Positions 1 through 5,194 of a stretch of 5,194 bases of DNA are shown here, piece after piece; position 1 is the first letter of the stretch, and each line of letters opens with the position of its first letter. A model generated the notes under the pieces. That model did no database searches. It had not been told where the DNA came from and was given only the letters and a program-made list of their open reading frames with translations. The translations under genes were made by a program, and so were the position numbers. The stretch is taken from the NCBI GenBank assembly GCA_030040115.1, contig JASHUH010000583.1, forward strand, positions 1-5,194, in the 5' to 3' direction. This stretch comes from Acidobacteriaceae bacterium (GTDB lineage: Bacteria > Acidobacteriota > Terriglobia > Terriglobales > Acidobacteriaceae).

Positions 1-147
1 TCCCACTCCTACGATCCCGCCAATTACGACAAGGTCACGCTCGCGCCCACCACCATCGGCGCTCGCGCCCGCGTCGCCAGCCACTCCATCATTCTGGCCG
101 GCCAAAACATCGCCGAAGGCGCGACCGTCGGCAGTTTCCCGCAATAA
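1..147 (+). CDS. C-terminal end of a hexapeptide-repeat (left-handed beta-helix) acyltransferase-like protein, 5' partial
   Basis: Reading frame 1 is open from the first base to TAA at 145-147 and gives 48 residues. The stretch VTLAPTTIGARARVASHSII followed by LAGQNIAEGATVGS has small or aliphatic residues (I/V/L/A) recurring about every six positions, with Gly at turns. This is the pattern of bacterial hexapeptide-repeat transferases, which fold as a triangular left-handed beta-helix and usually trimerise to acylate sugars, amino acids or lipid A precursors. The codons end mainly in C or G like the neighbouring genes, supporting real coding. The active-site part of the protein lies outside the window, so neither substrate nor subfamily can be given. 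It is separated from the next gene by about 150 nt containing hairpins, so it may end its own transcript. The protein class is inferred from repeat periodicity only. Confidence 0.6.
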   Translation, partial: SHSYDPANYDKVTLAPTTIGARARVASHSIILAGQNIAEGATVGSFPQ

Positions 148-164
148 CGCCGGCCGCCCTCAAA

Positions 165-203
165 GATGCAATGCGCTGCGCGGCGCACGCGCAGAGACGC
201 ATC
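165..203 (+). terminator. Nested inverted repeat after the acyltransferase gene, possible terminator without a T-tract
   Basis: An outer arm GATGC (165-169) pairs with GCATC (199-203), and an inner arm CTGCGC (176-181) pairs with GCGCAG (189-194) around a 7-nt loop. It lies 18 nt after the stop codon of the upstream gene. No T-run follows, so this is not a canonical intrinsic terminator. It could assist termination, protect an mRNA 3' end, or be a chance product of the high GC content. Confidence 0.35.
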
Positions 204-240
204 AACGCTGCGAAAAGCCGCTCTGCGCTCGCCCGCGTTG
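203..240 (+). repeat. Second inverted repeat in the same gap (CAACGC / GCGTTG)
   Basis: CAACGC at 203-208 is the exact reverse complement of GCGTTG at 235-240, with 26 nt between. It abuts the preceding hairpin (sharing base 203), so the two would form back-to-back stem-loops in RNA. The loop is long and the function unknown. It sits just upstream of the possible promoter of the M50 protease gene. Confidence 0.3.
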
Positions 241-262
241 TTCCATGCGCGTAACCCCCGCA

Positions 263-271
263 TGCTACTCT
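263..271 (+). promoter_or_regulatory. Possible extended -10 promoter element for the M50 protease gene
   Basis: TGCTACTCT matches an extended -10 (TGnTAnnnT) and would start transcription near 278, leaving a leader of about 20 nt before the TTG start at 299. No convincing -35 hexamer lies 16-18 nt upstream, which extended -10 promoters can tolerate. The prediction rests on one short motif and is tentative. Confidence 0.3.
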
Positions 272-284
272 GAAATTTCCAGCC

Positions 285-292
285 GGTGGAGA
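285..292 (+). promoter_or_regulatory. Ribosome binding site that decides the TTG start of the M50 protease
   Basis: GGTGGAGA contains the Shine-Dalgarno core GGAG (288-291), placed 7 nt before TTG at 299. The in-frame ATG at 245 has no purine-rich site before it. This favours initiation at 299 and makes 245-298 leader rather than coding sequence. Confidence 0.6.
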
Positions 293-298
293 TTCCTT

Positions 299-1012
299 TT
301 GTCCCAAGGCCGTTTCCTAATTGCCGTATTTGAGTTTGTTCTGCTGCTCTTTTCGCTCAGCTTTCACGAGTGCGCGCACGCGTGGATGGCCTCGCGCCTC
401 GGCGATCACACCGCCCGCCTCCAGGGCCGCATCACTCTCAACCCCATGTATCACGCCGACCCCATCGGCACTTTTCTTTTTCCCGCGCTCATCATTTTCG
501 GACCGCTCTTCGGTTTCACCCTCTTCAGCGGCTTCCTCATCGGCTGGGCCAAACCCACACCCGTGATCACCCGCAACTTCCACAAGATCGTTCGCGACGA
601 CAATCTGACCACCCTCGCCGGCCCGGTGTCCAATCTGGTGCTCGTCGCCATCGCCTTCGCCATCCTCGCCGGCATGGCGCTCACCATGCCCGGCGGCCGC
701 GTCATCGTGCGCATGTCCTTTATCGCCGCCCTTAATCCCGCGGCGCTGACGCTGGCTCATCCCGTCGGCCTCCTCGCCAGCCTCGCCATCCTCATCAACC
801 TATCGCTCTTCTTCTTCAACCTGCTTCCCATCCCGCCCCTCGACGGCAGCCGCGTGGTCCGCAATCTTCTCCCGTACAACGCCGTGCAGCAATACGACCG
901 CATCGGCGGCTGGGTCAGCTATCTTCTCATGATCTTCGTCGGCGGCTTCATTCTCAGCCTCGTCCTGGGCCCCGCGCTCGGCCTGGTCTACAACGCTCTT
1001 CTCCACGTTTAG
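299..1012 (+). CDS. Site-2-protease-like membrane zinc metallopeptidase, M50 family
   Basis: The product is a multi-pass inner-membrane peptidase of the small S2P/M50B type, 237 residues from TTG 299. The zinc-binding HExxH motif is HECAH at residues 23-27 inside the first hydrophobic segment. The second conserved motif, NLLPIPPLDGSR (about 174-185), carries the Asp (D182) expected as the third zinc ligand. An intermediate GPxSN-type motif (LAGPVSNL, 106-113) is also typical. Hydrophobic stretches lie near residues 7-22, 56-82, 106-130, 156-176 and 203-232. There is no PDZ domain, unlike RseP, so this is the minimal form whose substrates are generally unknown. An upstream in-frame ATG at 245 would add 18 residues (MRVTPACYSEISSRWRFL), but these look unlike a family N-terminus and lack a ribosome binding site. 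trpS follows after 112 nt. Family assignment is confident; physiological role is not known. Confidence 0.93.
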   Translation: MSQGRFLIAVFEFVLLLFSLSFHECAHAWMASRLGDHTARLQGRITLNPMYHADPIGTFLFPALIIFGPLFGFTLFSGFLIGWAKPTPVITRNFHKIVRDDNLTTLAGPVSNLVLVAIAFAILAGMALTMPGGRVIVRMSFIAALNPAALTLAHPVGLLASLAILINLSLFFFNLLPIPPLDGSRVVRNLLPYNAVQQYDRIGGWVSYLLMIFVGGFILSLVLGPALGLVYNALLHV

Positions 1013-1016
1013 CGAA

Positions 1017-1047
1017 TTGCAGCACACAGAGCGCGCCTCGCTACAAT
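1017..1047 (+). promoter_or_regulatory. Possible sigma70-type promoter upstream of trpS
   Basis: TACAAT at 1042-1047 matches the -10 consensus at five of six positions. TTGCAG at 1017-1022 could act as a -35 box, but the spacer is 19 nt, longer than optimal. It would start transcription near 1054, about 70 nt before the trpS ATG. I see no T-box or tryptophan leader peptide in the gap. trpS could also be read from the upstream protease promoter. Confidence 0.35.
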
Positions 1048-1124
1048 AGAATCAGCCACTGCGGCAAAACCTTTGCTCGACGGCTGCACTCGTTCGCGCG
1101 CCGTTCCGGAAACGAAAAAACATC

Positions 1125-2315
1125 ATGCCTGAACCCGCAACTTCCGCCGCCCGCAAGCGCGTCCTCAGCGGCATGCGCCCCACCGGCAAGCTGCATCTCG
1201 GCAACTACATGGGCGCCCTCGCCAACTGGGTCAAGCTGCAAGATGACGGTTTTGCCCAGTACGAGTGCTATTACTTCATCGCCGATCTTCACGCCCTCAC
1301 CACCGACTACGCCGACACTTCCGCCATCGCGCCCTACACGCTGGAAGTGGCTCTCGATTTTCTCGCCGCCGGCCTCGACCCCGCGCGTTCCACCATCTTT
1401 GTGCAGAGCCGCGTCAAGCAGCATTACGAACTGCCGCTGCTCCTGGGCATGATTACGCCCCTCGGCTGGCTCGAGCGCGTCCCCAGCTACAAAGAGATGC
1501 AGGAAAACCTCACCAACAAGGACCTCACCACCTATGGCTTTCTCGGCTATCCCGTGCTCATGGCCTCCGACATCCTGCTCTACCAGCCCCACTATGTTCC
1601 TGTGGGCCAGGATCAGCAGGCGCACGTCGAGCTCACCCGCGAAGTCGCCCGCCGCTTCAACTTTTTCTACCCGAAGCACGGTTATGCGGCCGCGCAAAAG
1701 CTTTCTCGTGAGGAGGAGTCCAAAGCGGTCTTCGATATGAATGTCGATTTGGCTGAAGAATCACTCCTTCGCAGGCACGAGAGCACATTCGCGAAGCTAG
1801 CTCAGGGTGACGATGAGCCGTCCTCACCATTCGTCCTCCCCGAGCCCGAAGTCCTGCTCACGCCCTCACCCAAACTCCCCGGCACCGACGGCCGCAAGAT
1901 GTCCAAGAGCTACGGCAACACCATCCTGCTCACCGACCCCGAACCGGTCGTCCGCCAGAAGCTCAAAACCATGGTCACCGATCCGGCGCGCATCCGCCGC
2001 ACCGATCCCGGCGATCCCGACAAATGCCCGGTGGGCGACCTGCACAAGGTCTTCTCCACGCCGGAAACCATGGCCAAGGTCTATGAGGGTTGCCGCTCCG
2101 CCGGCATCGGCTGCATCGAGTGCAAAAGCTGGGCCGCCGATGGCTTGATGAAAGTCCTCCAGCCTATCCAGGACCGCCGCGCCGGCCTCACCGAAAAGCA
2201 TGTGCTTGAAGTCCTCGACCAAGGCTCGCGCCGCGCCTGCACCCGCGCCGAGCAAACCATGGCCGAGGTCCGCGCCTCCATGCAACTGGCGCTGACCACC
2301 GGCCCCGGCCTCTAG
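1125..2315 (+). CDS. trpS: Tryptophanyl-tRNA synthetase (TrpRS) with [4Fe-4S]-type cysteine motif and an insertion before KMSKS
   Basis: This cytoplasmic class Ic synthetase activates tryptophan with ATP and charges tRNA-Trp. The 396-residue product has the HIGH-type signature as HLGN (24-27) in GMRPTGKLHLGNYMG, the ASDIL segment (147-151), GQDQ (161-164), and KMSKS (258-262) within GRKMSKSYGN. C-terminal cysteines C301, C323, C330 and C333 form C-x21-C-x6-C-x2-C, nearly identical to the motif (C-x22-C-x6-C-x2-C as I recall it) that binds a [4Fe-4S] cluster near the anticodon-recognition domain in Thermotoga maritima TrpRS. The protein is longer than the usual 330-350 residues. Most of the excess is a charged segment at about 193-235, between RRFNFFY and the PEPEVLLTPSPKLPG stretch. 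That segment uses many A/T-ending codons, unlike its flanks. ATG 1125 has only a weak upstream purine stretch (GGAAACGAAAAAA), but the protein alignment begins close to it. The frame is intact and both catalytic signatures are present, so the enzyme is probably functional. Confidence 0.97.
   Translation: MPEPATSAARKRVLSGMRPTGKLHLGNYMGALANWVKLQDDGFAQYECYYFIADLHALTTDYADTSAIAPYTLEVALDFLAAGLDPARSTIFVQSRVKQHYELPLLLGMITPLGWLERVPSYKEMQENLTNKDLTTYGFLGYPVLMASDILLYQPHYVPVGQDQQAHVELTREVARRFNFFYPKHGYAAAQKLSREEESKAVFDMNVDLAEESLLRRHESTFAKLAQGDDEPSSPFVLPEPEVLLTPSPKLPGTDGRKMSKSYGNTILLTDPEPVVRQKLKTMVTDPARIRRTDPGDPDKCPVGDLHKVFSTPETMAKVYEGCRSAGIGCIECKSWAADGLMKVLQPIQDRRAGLTEKHVLEVLDQGSRRACTRAEQTMAEVRASMQLALTTGPGL
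1701..1829 (+). other. In-frame insertion in trpS with deviant codon usage
   Basis: This 43-codon stretch encodes LSREEESKAVFDMNVDLAEE and the following charged residues to about residue 235, likely amphipathic helix. It lies where I expect TrpRS proteins to pass directly from the RRFN helix to the LPEPxxLLT stretch. By my count 19 of 43 codons end in A or T, against 9 of 43 immediately before and 4 of 43 immediately after. Codons rare elsewhere in the window occur here (CTA, AGG, TTG, TCA, TCT, CGT). A 7-nt direct repeat CGTCCTC occurs at 1819-1825 and 1832-1838, at the 3' edge of the stretch; this may be chance. The boundaries are approximate. It could be a lineage-specific insertion under different selection or a captured foreign fragment. 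No source was recognised. Confidence 0.55.
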
Positions 2316-2380
2316 GAATCAAACTCCTTCCGCAAACCGAAAAACCGCAACGAAGAATCCGAGACAAAGAAGAACCGAAT

Positions 2381-3343
2381 TTGACTGACAACCCTCCCAA
2401 TCCGATTTCCCCCTCCGAATCCTCTGCGGCCGAAGCCCGGCCTGCCCACACGCAGGCAGCTCCCGCCAACGCCCCGGCGCCCGCAAGCGCCGAGACTCCC
2501 ATGCTTTTCCCGCCGTCTCCCGAAGAAAAGCCCGCCGCCAAAACTCCCATCAAGCCCCGCGACGACGATCAATCGCCCTTCTCCGTCATTGTCGGCCAGG
2601 TCTACGAAGGTCCCCTCGATCTCCTCCTCGACCTCATCCGCAAGCAGGACATCGACATCTACGACATCCCCATCGCCAAAATCACCGCCCAGTTCCTCGC
2701 CTACGTGAACCAGCTCCGCGCGAGCGACATGGACGTCGCCGGCGAGTTCATCTACACCGCTTCGCTGCTCATTCACATCAAAAGCAAAATGCTCCTCCCG
2801 CGCACTCCTGAAGCGGCCGGCGAGCCCGACGAAGACCCGCGCCGCGAACTCGTCGAGCGCCTGCTCGAGCACGAGCGCTTCAAAAACGCCGCTCAGATGC
2901 TCCAGCAGAAACAAATGCTCGAATCCGCCACCTGGACCAATCCCGGCCTCCGCGAATTCCGTGATGACGCCGCTGCCGAGCCGGAAATCGCCGCCGACAC
3001 CACCGACCTGGTCCGCGTTTTCCGCGAGATCCTCGACCGCGCCCGCCATCGCCCCGTCATCGACGTCCAGGAAGACTCCGTCACCGTCGGCCAGATGATT
3101 CAATTCCTCGTCCGCCGCCTCGCCCTTGAAGACAAGCCCATTGCCCTGCGCCGCCTGCTCAGTCAATCCCGCTCCGAACGCGCCCTCATCGCCGCCTTTT
3201 TAGCCCTCCTCGAGCTGGTCCGCCTCCAGGCCATCCTCCTCCGCCAGGACCGTCACTTCAGCGAAATCTTCATTAAAAAGAACACCGGCTTCGAGTCCCT
3301 GCTCAACGAGGGCCTCGCCGGCGCCCACGACGACTGGCGCTGA
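2381..3343 (+). CDS. scpA: Segregation and condensation protein A (ScpA, kleisin)
   Basis: ScpA is the kleisin that bridges the heads of the SMC dimer and, with ScpB, forms the bacterial condensin for chromosome compaction and segregation. The core begins near residue 66 with FSVIVGQVYEGPLDLLLDLI; the EGPLDLLL signature is at 76-83, followed by DIYDIPIAKITAQFLAYV. The helical N-terminal SMC-neck-binding region contains SLLIHIKSKMLLPR, also typical. A middle linker rich in Glu/Asp/Ala follows, then the C-terminal winged-helix segment (about 264-300, ERALIAAFLALLELVRLQAI onward). At 320 residues it is longer than usual (about 240-280) because of a Pro/Ala/Ser-rich extension of about 60 residues. 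The start is TTG 2381 after a purine-rich but weak site (2361-2374). An in-frame ATG at 2501 (residue 41) is a reasonable alternative that would remove most of the extension. It follows trpS by 65 nt. scpB, often next to scpA, is not found downstream. Product identity is secure; the start is uncertain. Confidence 0.95.
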   Translation: MTDNPPNPISPSESSAAEARPAHTQAAPANAPAPASAETPMLFPPSPEEKPAAKTPIKPRDDDQSPFSVIVGQVYEGPLDLLLDLIRKQDIDIYDIPIAKITAQFLAYVNQLRASDMDVAGEFIYTASLLIHIKSKMLLPRTPEAAGEPDEDPRRELVERLLEHERFKNAAQMLQQKQMLESATWTNPGLREFRDDAAAEPEIAADTTDLVRVFREILDRARHRPVIDVQEDSVTVGQMIQFLVRRLALEDKPIALRRLLSQSRSERALIAAFLALLELVRLQAILLRQDRHFSEIFIKKNTGFESLLNEGLAGAHDDWR

Positions 3344-3349
3344 TCCGCG

Positions 3350-3387
3350 ACAAGCCTCCGCGTCCTAGGCCACCGACGGCTTGTTTT
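3350..3387 (+). terminator. Probable intrinsic terminator after scpA
   Basis: ACAAGCC (3350-3356) is exactly complementary to GGCTTGT (3378-3384), and the stem runs into TTTT (3384-3387). The 21-nt loop contains a possible inner stem CGTC/GACG. It begins six bases after the scpA stop codon. The T-run is short and the loop long, so efficiency is uncertain. If active it separates the protease-trpS-scpA group from the transporter gene. Confidence 0.5.
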
Positions 3388-3477
3388 GGTGCCAATGTGG
3401 CCCCCTGGGAGTCCTCTGGGCACGGCGCATTTCCTGTTGCCGCAAGGGTGAGAGGCGCAAATTCACGCGGTCACAGA

Positions 3478-3507
3478 CCGGGCTTGCGCCAGCCGGGCAT
3501 TTCGCCC
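3478..3507 (+). repeat. Overlapping GC-rich hairpins in the scpA - phosphate transporter gap
   Basis: GGCT (3481-3484) pairs with AGCC (3491-3494), extendable by CC/GG across one bulged G. Overlapping it, GGGC (3495-3498) pairs with GCCC (3504-3507) around ATTTC, so the two extended stems compete for the same G residues. The hexamer CCGGGC also occurs twice. The rest of 3388-3629 has no gene I can support: the open frame starting at 3397 overlaps the transporter gene and resembles no family I know. The hairpins may be part of the leader, an interspersed repeat, or chance. Confidence 0.3.
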
Positions 3508-3547
3508 CCTCGGTCCCCGCAAAAATTCATCTCCCTTTCATCATCCA

Positions 3548-3578
3548 TTGACTCAACAAGCGTATGCATGGGCAATAT
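3548..3578 (+). promoter_or_regulatory. Weak candidate promoter for the phosphate transporter
   Basis: TTGACT (3548-3553) matches the -35 consensus at five of six positions. The best downstream -10 candidates are poor: GGCAAT at 3571 with a 17-nt spacer, or CAATAT at 3573 with a 19-nt spacer, each matching only three positions. I could not find a convincing Pho box (paired CTGTCAT-like repeats), so phosphate control is not shown by the sequence. Confidence 0.25.
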
Positions 3579-3614
3579 CCTCTGCTTCACCCGGCGCTTT
3601 CCCAATTCAATTTC

Positions 3615-3619
3615 AGGAG
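3615..3619 (+). promoter_or_regulatory. Ribosome binding site of the phosphate transporter
   Basis: AGGAG lies 10 nt before ATG 3630. It is one of the two clearest Shine-Dalgarno sites in the window and supports the start at 3630 over the later in-frame ATG at 3699. Confidence 0.65.
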
Positions 3620-3629
3620 CTTTTCCCCG

Positions 3630-5194
3630 ATGGCTGATATCGCATCGACTGTCGAAACTCTACCCTCTGGCGTATCCCTTCTCGATCGCAAAAAAAGAAT
3701 GCCTACCTGGATCGACGGCGCCATCGTGCTCGCGGCGCTCCTCGGTGGTCTCGGTTACATTGCGCTCCACGTCGTGCGCGACCTGGGCCACATCGTCGTC
3801 GTCAGCATTTGGCCTTACGCCCTGCTCGGCATCGCCCTGCTCATCGCCCTCAGCTTTGAATTCGTCAACGGCTTCCACGACACCGCCAACGCCGTAGCCA
3901 CCGTCATCTACACCCATTCCCTCGAGCCCAACATCGCCGTCGTCTGGTCGGGATTATGCAATCTGGCCGGCGTTCTCACTTCCCCGCTCGGCGTCGCCTT
4001 CACCATCATCACTCTCCTGCCCGTCGAGCTCATCCTCCGCGTCAGTTCCGGTTCCGGCTACGCCATGGTCTTTGCTCTGCTCATCGCCGCCATCCTCTGG
4101 AACCTCGGCACCTGGTGGCTCGGCCTGCCCGCATCGAGCACGCACACCATGACCGGCTCCATCATCGGCGTCGGCGTCGCCAATCAGCTTCTTAGCGGTA
4201 CTTCCGGCACCTCTGGCGTCGATTGGTCCCAAGCCGGAAAGGTCTTCGAGGTGCTCGCCGTTTCGCCCCTCGTCGGCTTCGGCTGCGCCGCGCTCCTGTT
4301 CCTTCTCTCCAAACTCACCCTCCGCTTCCCTGCCCTTTACGAGGCGCCCAAAGACAACACCCCTCCACCGTGGCCCATTCGCTTGCTCCTCGTGCTCACC
4401 TGCTCCGGCGTCAGCTTCTTTCACGGCTCCAACGACGGCCAAAAAGGCATGGGCCTCATCATGCTTATCCTCATCGGCACTGTCCCCACCGCCTATGCCC
4501 TCAACCACGCTCCCTCGGCCCGTGAGCTCCAGAACTTTATCGCCGTCTCCGAACAGGCCGCCACGGTCGTCAATGCGCACGCTGACAAAACCGCCATCCT
4601 CGGCCCCGACGCCCGCGCCGAACTCACCGACTACCTCCGCACCAAGCAGTTGAAGCCGGCCACTATGACCGCGCTCCGTGAACTCATCCGCGACCTCGAA
4701 GGCGACGTCAGGGCCTACGGCGACTACAAGAGCGTCCCTGCCGCTCAGCAGACCAACGTTCGCAACGACATGTACGTCTCCAGCGAGACCATCCGTCTGA
4801 TGCAAAAGAGCCACGCCCCCGCCTTCAGTCCCGCCGAAGAAGTCATCCTCTCCAATTACAAAGTGCAAATCGACAAGGCCACCAAATTCATCCCCACCTG
4901 GGTCAAGGTCGCCGTCGCCCTCGCTCTTGGTCTCGGCACCATGGTTGGCTGGAAGCGCATCGTTGTCACCGTCGGCGAAAAAATCGGCAAAGCCCACCTC
5001 ACCTACGCCCAGGGAGCCTGCGCCGAGCTCGTCGCCATGGGCACCATCTTCGCCGCCGATAACTTCGGCCTGCCCGTCTCCACCACCCATGTCCTCAGCT
5101 CCGGGGTCGCCGGAACCATGGCCGCCAACCGCAGCGGCCTGCAGTGGGCCACGGTCCGCAACATCGCCGCGGCCTGGGTCTTCACCCTCCCCGC
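3630..5194 (+). CDS. pit: PiT-family inorganic phosphate transporter, 3' partial
   Basis: The frame starts at ATG 3630 and stays open to the window end (521 complete codons, no stop). PiT carriers (Pfam PHO4) move phosphate, often as metal-phosphate, across the inner membrane with H+ or Na+. The two-fold family repeat is visible. The N-terminal half has EFVNGFHDTANAVATVIYT (about 77-95) and GLPASSTHTMTGSIIGVGVA (165-184). The later half has FFHGSNDGQKGMG (about 263-275), matching the NGFHDTAN-type motif, and GLPVSTTHVLSSGVAGT (480-496), matching GLPASSTH. The first membrane segment is about residues 27-45. A hydrophilic segment of about 125 residues (293-419) separates membrane segments and is probably a large loop containing helices. 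By family comparison perhaps 20-40 residues are missing at the C-terminus. No DUF47/PhoU-like partner gene lies upstream. Its own ribosome binding site and the preceding terminator suggest separate transcription. Substrate as phosphate is inferred from family. Confidence 0.95.
   Translation, partial: MADIASTVETLPSGVSLLDRKKRMPTWIDGAIVLAALLGGLGYIALHVVRDLGHIVVVSIWPYALLGIALLIALSFEFVNGFHDTANAVATVIYTHSLEPNIAVVWSGLCNLAGVLTSPLGVAFTIITLLPVELILRVSSGSGYAMVFALLIAAILWNLGTWWLGLPASSTHTMTGSIIGVGVANQLLSGTSGTSGVDWSQAGKVFEVLAVSPLVGFGCAALLFLLSKLTLRFPALYEAPKDNTPPPWPIRLLLVLTCSGVSFFHGSNDGQKGMGLIMLILIGTVPTAYALNHAPSARELQNFIAVSEQAATVVNAHADKTAILGPDARAELTDYLRTKQLKPATMTALRELIRDLEGDVRAYGDYKSVPAAQQTNVRNDMYVSSETIRLMQKSHAPAFSPAEEVILSNYKVQIDKATKFIPTWVKVAVALALGLGTMVGWKRIVVTVGEKIGKAHLTYAQGACAELVAMGTIFAADNFGLPVSTTHVLSSGVAGTMAANRSGLQWATVRNIAAAWVFTLP

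Noticed and set aside
1104..1111. Perfect palindrome TTCCGGAA just before trpS, considered as an operator
   Set aside because: Eight bases is too short to support an operator in GC-rich DNA, and there is no second copy nearby.
1013..1124. Possible T-box or tryptophan attenuator upstream of trpS
   Set aside because: No Trp-rich leader peptide, T-box core sequence or terminator/antiterminator pair could be found in the 112 nt.
1041..1697. Minus-strand open frame of 218 residues opposite the first half of trpS
   Set aside because: It is a shadow of trpS codon bias with no recognised domain.
2312..3166. Minus-strand open frame of 284 residues opposite scpA
   Set aside because: It is an antisense shadow. 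The plus strand encodes ScpA with recognisable motifs, and the minus-strand product has no recognisable family features.
3500..3629. Pho box upstream of the phosphate transporter
   Set aside because: The CTTTCAT / CCATTGA-like words near 3535-3551 do not give two CTGTCAT-type repeats at 11-nt spacing.
3397..3897. Plus-strand open frame of 166 residues between scpA and the transporter
   Set aside because: About half of it overlaps the transporter gene in another frame. The product is Ser/Pro/Arg-rich without family resemblance, and no ribosome binding site was seen.
3954..5090. Long minus-strand open frame (378 residues) opposite the phosphate transporter
   Set aside because: It is Gly/Asp/Glu-rich low-complexity translation, the usual antisense shadow of a C-ending-codon gene. 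The plus strand here encodes clear PiT motifs.

Overview
The window holds a run of co-directional (+ strand) housekeeping and transport genes from a high-GC bacterium. Codons end overwhelmingly in C or G, and several starts are TTG or have weak Shine-Dalgarno sites. The protein sequences and the M50 protease - trpS - scpA gene order fit what I recall of soil Acidobacteriota (Terriglobia/Acidobacteriaceae). That assignment comes from memory, not from a search, and is moderately confident only.

Layout: (1) positions 1-147 are the last 48 codons of a gene whose product looks like a left-handed beta-helix (hexapeptide-repeat) acyltransferase. (2) 148-298 is a non-coding gap with two adjacent inverted repeats, a possible extended -10 element and a clear ribosome binding site. 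(3) 299-1012 encodes a small membrane site-2-protease-like metallopeptidase (M50 family), best started at TTG 299. (4) 1125-2315 is trpS, a tryptophanyl-tRNA synthetase with two unusual traits: a C-x21-C-x6-C-x2-C motif like that of the [4Fe-4S]-binding TrpRS of Thermotoga, and a roughly 45-residue in-frame insertion just before the KMSKS loop whose codon usage differs from the rest of the gene. (5) 2381-3343 is scpA, the kleisin subunit of the bacterial condensin SMC-ScpA-ScpB, with a Pro/Ala-rich N-terminal extension. (6) 3344-3629 is intergenic, with a probable terminator, GC-rich hairpins and a good ribosome binding site. (7) 3630 to the window end is a PiT-family phosphate transporter, truncated by the window edge shortly before its expected C-terminus.

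The genes do not form one pathway. M50 protease, trpS and scpA are closely spaced (112 and 65 nt gaps) and may be co-transcribed. A terminator after scpA probably separates them from the phosphate transporter. scpB, which often follows scpA, is not adjacent here. I see no RNA gene, CRISPR array, insertion sequence or phage gene. The region is mostly ordinary core genome; the features most worth a second look are inside trpS.
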